A stretch of DNA of 17,555 bases from UBA8687 sp964564655. Lineage in GTDB: Bacteria > Nitrospinota > Nitrospinia > Nitrospinales > VA-1. The notes below the pieces were generated by a model. It saw nothing but the letters and a program-made list of their open reading frames with translations. It was not told where the DNA came from and searched no databases. The stretch is taken from contig CAZMBO010000030.1 in assembly GCA_964564655.1 (NCBI GenBank), forward strand, positions 1 to 17,555, written 5' to 3'. The position numbers and the translations under genes were made by a program. Positions 14,197-17,555 of this stretch are shown piece by piece; positions within the stretch are counted from its first letter, which is position 1, and every line of letters begins with the position of its first letter.

Positions 14197-15360
14197 ATGA
14201 TTTATCTGGATAATGCTGCAACCACGTCAATGGATCCAGAAATCATTACTTTGTTGCACGACTGTATGCGCGATCAATTTGCCAATAGCGGAGCGGTTTA
14301 TGGTATTGGAATTGATGCTAAAAAGAAAATTGAAGAAGCTACAGAAAATATTGCTTTTGCTCTAGGAATTCCTTCATCTCATAATCTTGTTTTCACAAGT
14401 GGCGGAACAGAGTCGAACAACCTATTTATAAAAGGTCTTTGTTTCCCAGATAAAAAAATAGCGTATCTAGGTTTAGAACATCCCAGCATCACTGAGACCG
14501 TTCTTTCCTTTAAAAAATTTAGCAATGAACCGTTCTCTTTGGTGGAATTTAATAGACAAGGACGACTCGATTTATCATGCCTTCCCTTGTTAAAAGAAAA
14601 AAAGACCAGACTTCTTTGTCTTTCGCATGTGAATAATGAATTGGGCACGATAAATGATCCAGTTCTCCTAATAGATGCAATGAAAAAGGAGTCCCCACAA
14701 ACCCGCCTGTTTTTAGACGGGGTGCAGGCGGTTGGGAAAATCAAATTAAATAAATGCATGTGGGCCGGTTTAGCCGGCTATTCTTTATCCGCTCACAAGT
14801 TTCATGGGCCCAAAGGCATTGGTTTGCTTGTTTACGACTCCAATTTGAATTTAGCTCCGCAACTCCACGGAGGAAAGCAACAATTTGGCGTGCGCGCAGG
14901 AACCCTTCCGGTTCCATTAATTATCGCTTTTGCACAAGCTATTGAACTGGCAATAGCTAGACAGCAGAAGACGCAGGAACATTTAAAAAAACTACAAGAG
15001 CATTTGATTGGGGGGTTAAATAAACTAAAAATACCTATCTTATATAATTCTTCATATGGTGAATTTCAGTCTCCTGCGATTGTTAATTTTAGATTCCCGC
15101 CTGTGGAAGCCGAGGTGATGGTGCATCATTTGGAAGAGAAAGAAATATTTGTAGGTATGGGGAGTGCTTGCAGCGCCCATTCCAAAGAACCTTCAAAAAT
15201 TTTAATGGGAATGGGTTTAACTGAAGAGCAGGCACGTTGTAGTTTAAGGGTGTCTTTTTCTCAGGCCAATACCATTACTGAAATTGAAAAATTTCTTCAT
15301 GTTTTTGCAGAAGCTTATCAAAAACTTTTACCTACCTTTAAAGATAGAGCTGTTGGTTGA
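14197..15360 (+). CDS. Cysteine desulfurase (IscS/NifS family), likely sulfur donor to ThiI
   Basis: A 387-residue PLP enzyme that releases sulfur from cysteine as an enzyme-bound persulfide. Landmarks: YLDNAATT (3-10), SGGTESNN (68-75), LEHPS with His95 stacking on PLP, Asp174 in FLDGVQAVG, Schiff-base Lys201 in SLSAHKFHGPKG, and catalytic Cys325 in MGSACSAHS. The loop around Cys325 is the long IscS/NifS type (group I). Its stop codon overlaps thiI. A desulfurase next to a rhodanese-less ThiI resembles B. subtilis NifZ-ThiI, where the desulfurase directly feeds ThiI for 4-thiouridine. I therefore infer that role over iron-sulfur assembly; no iscU/iscA is present. The ribosome site is a modest AGGGTG before the ATG at 14197. 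Confidence 0.92.
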   Translation: MIYLDNAATTSMDPEIITLLHDCMRDQFANSGAVYGIGIDAKKKIEEATENIAFALGIPSSHNLVFTSGGTESNNLFIKGLCFPDKKIAYLGLEHPSITETVLSFKKFSNEPFSLVEFNRQGRLDLSCLPLLKEKKTRLLCLSHVNNELGTINDPVLLIDAMKKESPQTRLFLDGVQAVGKIKLNKCMWAGLAGYSLSAHKFHGPKGIGLLVYDSNLNLAPQLHGGKQQFGVRAGTLPVPLIIAFAQAIELAIARQQKTQEHLKKLQEHLIGGLNKLKIPILYNSSYGEFQSPAIVNFRFPPVEAEVMVHHLEEKEIFVGMGSACSAHSKEPSKILMGMGLTEEQARCSLRVSFSQANTITEIEKFLHVFAEAYQKLLPTFKDRAVG

Positions 15361-16547
15361 TGATTGAAAAAAGAACAATTTTGGTCCGCTATGATGAAAT
15401 AGGATTGAAAGGCCGAAACAGAAAGTATTTCGAAAAAATACTATTAAAAAATATCAAACGCTCATTGCCGGACGATAGAGACATTGAATATCGAGTTCCC
15501 AGGGGACGAATTTTAATCGATCTACCGAAATCTGTTGGGGATGAGATTGTGGATCAATTAAAAATGATTCCGGGAATCGCTTCCTATAGCATCGGAATTT
15601 CTGTGAATCCAGATTTTGATGAAATGGCTGCGCTAGGAATACAATGGATCACACCTTTGCTCAAGTCGAAGGGCAAGCTAAAATTTTGTGTAAGAACTCG
15701 GCGATCTGCGAAAACCTTTCCGAAGACATCCCCAGAAGTTAATTTTGAAGTCGGTTCTCGAATTATGTCTCAACTTCAAGAGAAAGGTCTTGTGGTGGAT
15801 ATAAAAGAGTCCGAGTTCACTTTTGAAATAGAAATTGGTGCTACTGAGACTATTGTTTTTGATAATAGGCGCCCCGGGTTATGCGGTTTGCCAGTCGGAA
15901 GCTCAGGTAATATATTGTGTATGCTGTCCGGTGGTATCGATAGTCCCGTTGCTGCGTACCTGATGGCCTGTCGTGGTTGTAGGGTGCATTTTGTGTTTTT
16001 TGATAATCAACCATTTTTGGGTCGTGGGGGTTATGAAAAGGTTTTAAAACTATCGAAAATTATTAACCGCTACCAGGGCAGGGCAAAACTGTTTGTCGTG
16101 CCCTTTCAAGACATTCAAGTGGCAATAAGGGATCATTGCAGGGAAGAAAATCGCGTTGTTCTTTATCGAAGAATGATGTACCGAATTGCAGATGCTATTG
16201 CAAAACAATATGAAATGCCAGGGTTGGTTACCGGAGAATCCCTCGGACAAGTGGCATCGCAAACTCTGGAAAACCTCTCGGCTGTTACTTGTGTCACTTC
16301 TATGAATGTTTTCCGGCCCTTGATTGGCATAAACAAGGAAAGGATCATAAAACAAGCTAAAGAAATCGGCACCTACGAAGTCAGTATTGAACCTCAGCCT
16401 GATTGCTGTGCTGTTTTCATGCCTTCCAGTCCTGTCACGCGGGGAAAGATTCCTATTCTCGAAAACGATGAAGAAAAATTTTTATGGAAAGAATTACAAG
16501 AAGAGGCTTTGGCCAATATGGAAACGATTAAGGTGGATTGTTTATGA
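15360..16547 (+). CDS. thiI: tRNA 4-thiouridine synthetase ThiI without rhodanese domain
   Basis: A 395-residue protein with the N-terminal ferredoxin-like domain (LVRYDEIGLKGRNRKYFE), a THUMP domain (about 60-165), and a PP-loop ATPase (LSGGIDSPVAAYLM, about 189-202). The downstream GESLGQVASQTLENL and RPLIGINKERII blocks are also present. A PDCC pair at about 348-349 sits where the family has a conserved Cys. It ends without the C-terminal rhodanese domain of E. coli ThiI (482 residues), like the shorter Bacillus type. It adenylates U8 of tRNA and inserts sulfur; a role in thiazole synthesis is less likely without rhodanese. The ATG at 15360 overlaps the desulfurase stop by one base (TGATG). 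A TTG at 15357 would add one Met. It overlaps the convergent folK by 6 nt. Confidence 0.93.
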   Translation: MIEKRTILVRYDEIGLKGRNRKYFEKILLKNIKRSLPDDRDIEYRVPRGRILIDLPKSVGDEIVDQLKMIPGIASYSIGISVNPDFDEMAALGIQWITPLLKSKGKLKFCVRTRRSAKTFPKTSPEVNFEVGSRIMSQLQEKGLVVDIKESEFTFEIEIGATETIVFDNRRPGLCGLPVGSSGNILCMLSGGIDSPVAAYLMACRGCRVHFVFFDNQPFLGRGGYEKVLKLSKIINRYQGRAKLFVVPFQDIQVAIRDHCREENRVVLYRRMMYRIADAIAKQYEMPGLVTGESLGQVASQTLENLSAVTCVTSMNVFRPLIGINKERIIKQAKEIGTYEVSIEPQPDCCAVFMPSSPVTRGKIPILENDEEKFLWKELQEEALANMETIKVDCL

Positions 16548-17036
16548 TGTTTCTAATTTCTTTACTATCGGTTTTTGCGGAAGTTCTTTTAATAAATCTA
16601 GTATTGTTTTCTTTTCCAAGGGATGGATTGTAGAACCCGCGATTTCACTAAGAGGTTCTAGTACAAAACGTCGCTGGGTCATTTCAGGGTGGGGAAGGGT
16701 GAGAGTTTCAGAATTAAATATTTTCCCATCGTAATCCAGAATATCCAGGTCAATGATCCTGGGTCCCCATTTTTCCTCTCGTTTTCTGCCAAATTGTTGC
16801 TCAATATTTAAAAGATATTGCAGGAGTTCTTCTGGAGTGAGGGAGGTGTTGACCCCGACTGCACCATTTACAAACCAGGGTTGGTCTGTTTTTCCGACGG
16901 GTTCCGATTGGTATAGAGAGGAGTGTGCTGTAACTTGTATGGACTCTGAATTGTTTAAAAGTGAAATGGCCTTTTCGCAGTTTTCTGCAGCCAACCCTAA
17001 ATTAGATCCGACACCAATTAAAGCTTTATGTGTCAT
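16542..17036 (-). CDS. folK: HPPK, 6-hydroxymethyl-dihydropterin pyrophosphokinase
   Basis: A 164-residue enzyme of the folate pathway that transfers pyrophosphate from ATP to 6-hydroxymethyl-7,8-dihydropterin. It shows ALIGVGSNLG (5-14), YQSEPVG and PWFVNGAV (substrate loops), and the HPPK signature KWGPRIIDLDILDYDG (89-104, Asp96 and Asp98 for magnesium), then LPHPEMTQRRFVLEPLSEI. Length is normal. The ATG at 17036 lies 33 nt after the stop of the aminotransferase gene, so they are probably cotranscribed. Its last 6 nt overlap the end of thiI on the other strand; there is no room for a separate terminator. The ribosome site is weak. Confidence 0.94.
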   Translation of the reverse strand: MTHKALIGVGSNLGLAAENCEKAISLLNNSESIQVTAHSSLYQSEPVGKTDQPWFVNGAVGVNTSLTPEELLQYLLNIEQQFGRKREEKWGPRIIDLDILDYDGKIFNSETLTLPHPEMTQRRFVLEPLSEIAGSTIHPLEKKTILDLLKELPQKPIVKKLETS

Positions 17037-17069
17037 TGAGTTTAATCCAAGAAAAAACTCGATCGGTTA

Positions 17070-17555
17070 TTAAAATTCAAACTCAACTTTTTCGAGTCGA
17101 TTTTTAATTTCATCTATTATTCTTTTTTCCTCTTCCTCACCATCTGCTGCAAAAGTCGCTGAAAAACGAACGTAATGACCGACATTATCCCAGGGGACGG
17201 TGGAGATTAACATTTCAGTGATCAGATACTGGGAAAACTCTTCACCATTTTCAAATTTTCTCCCACCCTTTATTCCTTTGGGTGCGGCAACATATAGAAA
17301 GAAGGAACCGCCAGGCATTTTAGCGTTAAAACCCACGGAATTCAAAGCATCTACTAATTGACTTAAACGACGTTTATATTTTGCAACCGTTTTTGTGGTG
17401 ATTTCAGGATGTTCAAGGGCGTATATTCCTGCTTTTTGAATGCCGGCAAATTGTCCAGAATCGATATTATCTTTTACAGCCGCAATTCCTTTTACGATTA
17501 GTTCATTACCAACAACAAAGGCGATACGCCAGCCAGTCATATTGTAAGCCTTTGA
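17070..17555 (-). CDS. LL-diaminopimelate-type aminotransferase, N-terminal part cut by window edge
   Basis: The frame is open to the edge, giving the last 162 residues of a class I/II PLP aminotransferase. It opens with SKAYNMTGWRIAF, where the Lys is the Schiff-base residue and the Arg the phosphate ligand. GIYALEHPEITTKTVAKYKR, MPGGSFFLYVAAPKG and STVPWDNVGHYVRFSATF follow, the last including the substrate carboxylate Arg. This pattern resembles LL-diaminopimelate aminotransferases (DapL) of anaerobic and deltaproteobacterial-like lineages, which make LL-diaminopimelate in one step from tetrahydrodipicolinate. Aspartate or succinyl-diaminopimelate aminotransferase is the alternative. The real start lies beyond the window, probably 200 or more residues upstream. 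Followed by folK. Confidence 0.75.
   Translation of the reverse strand, partial: SKAYNMTGWRIAFVVGNELIVKGIAAVKDNIDSGQFAGIQKAGIYALEHPEITTKTVAKYKRRLSQLVDALNSVGFNAKMPGGSFFLYVAAPKGIKGGRKFENGEEFSQYLITEMLISTVPWDNVGHYVRFSATFAADGEEEEKRIIDEIKNRLEKVEFEF

Noticed and set aside
17037..17069. GAGTTT...AAACTC inverted repeat between the aminotransferase and folK
   Set aside because: Short AT-rich arms with an 11-nt loop; too weak to call a terminator, and folK appears to be cotranscribed.

Overview
This is a chromosomal, housekeeping-type bacterial window with AT-rich spacers, dense gene packing and many 1-6 nt gene junctions. No mobile element, CRISPR array, tRNA or rRNA is visible. The gene set (YicC/Gmk, siroheme reductase, ZnuABC, J-protein, Tmk, UbiX, IscS/ThiI, FolK, DapL-like) and the protein flavour suggest a Gram-negative, deltaproteobacterial- or Nitrospinota-like organism. 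That placement is recollection-based and low confidence.

Layout. (1) Positions 1-5973, minus strand: a probable five-gene operon transcribed siroheme reductase-TusA fusion, yicC, gmk, hisC, mltG; mltG runs off the left edge. (2) 5974-6258: divergent spacer with a promoter-like element for the reductase operon and a perfect hairpin. (3) 6259-6975, plus strand: an ICMT-type membrane methyltransferase. (4) 7016-10465, minus strand: a zinc-uptake operon znuA-znuC-znuB::CDF-small membrane protein, every junction a 4-nt stop/start overlap (TTGA, TTGA, ATGA). (5) 10627-12724, minus strand: a three-gene unit of unknown purpose, made of an exported protein, an atypical J-domain protein and a four-helix membrane protein. 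(6) 12725-13017: divergent spacer with promoter candidates and a possible leader peptide. (7) 13018-16547, plus strand: tmk-ubiX-cysteine desulfurase-thiI, with overlaps or short gaps. (8) 16542-17555, minus strand: folK preceded by a truncated LL-diaminopimelate-type aminotransferase.

How the genes work together. Sulfur recurs: a TusA sulfur-carrier domain is fused to a siroheme reductase, and a cysteine desulfurase overlaps a rhodanese-less ThiI, a pair expected to make 4-thiouridine in tRNA. Zinc handling is the second theme. The import permease ZnuB continues in frame into a complete cation-diffusion-facilitator (export-type) domain, and the join sits exactly on a run of ten A residues. 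One base less or more at that run would end ZnuB at a normal length.

Best candidates for something new: the ZnuB::CDF fusion and its A10 hinge; the small membrane protein coupled to it; a promoter-like element with identical spacing before two unrelated operons; and the J-protein/membrane-protein/exported-protein cassette.
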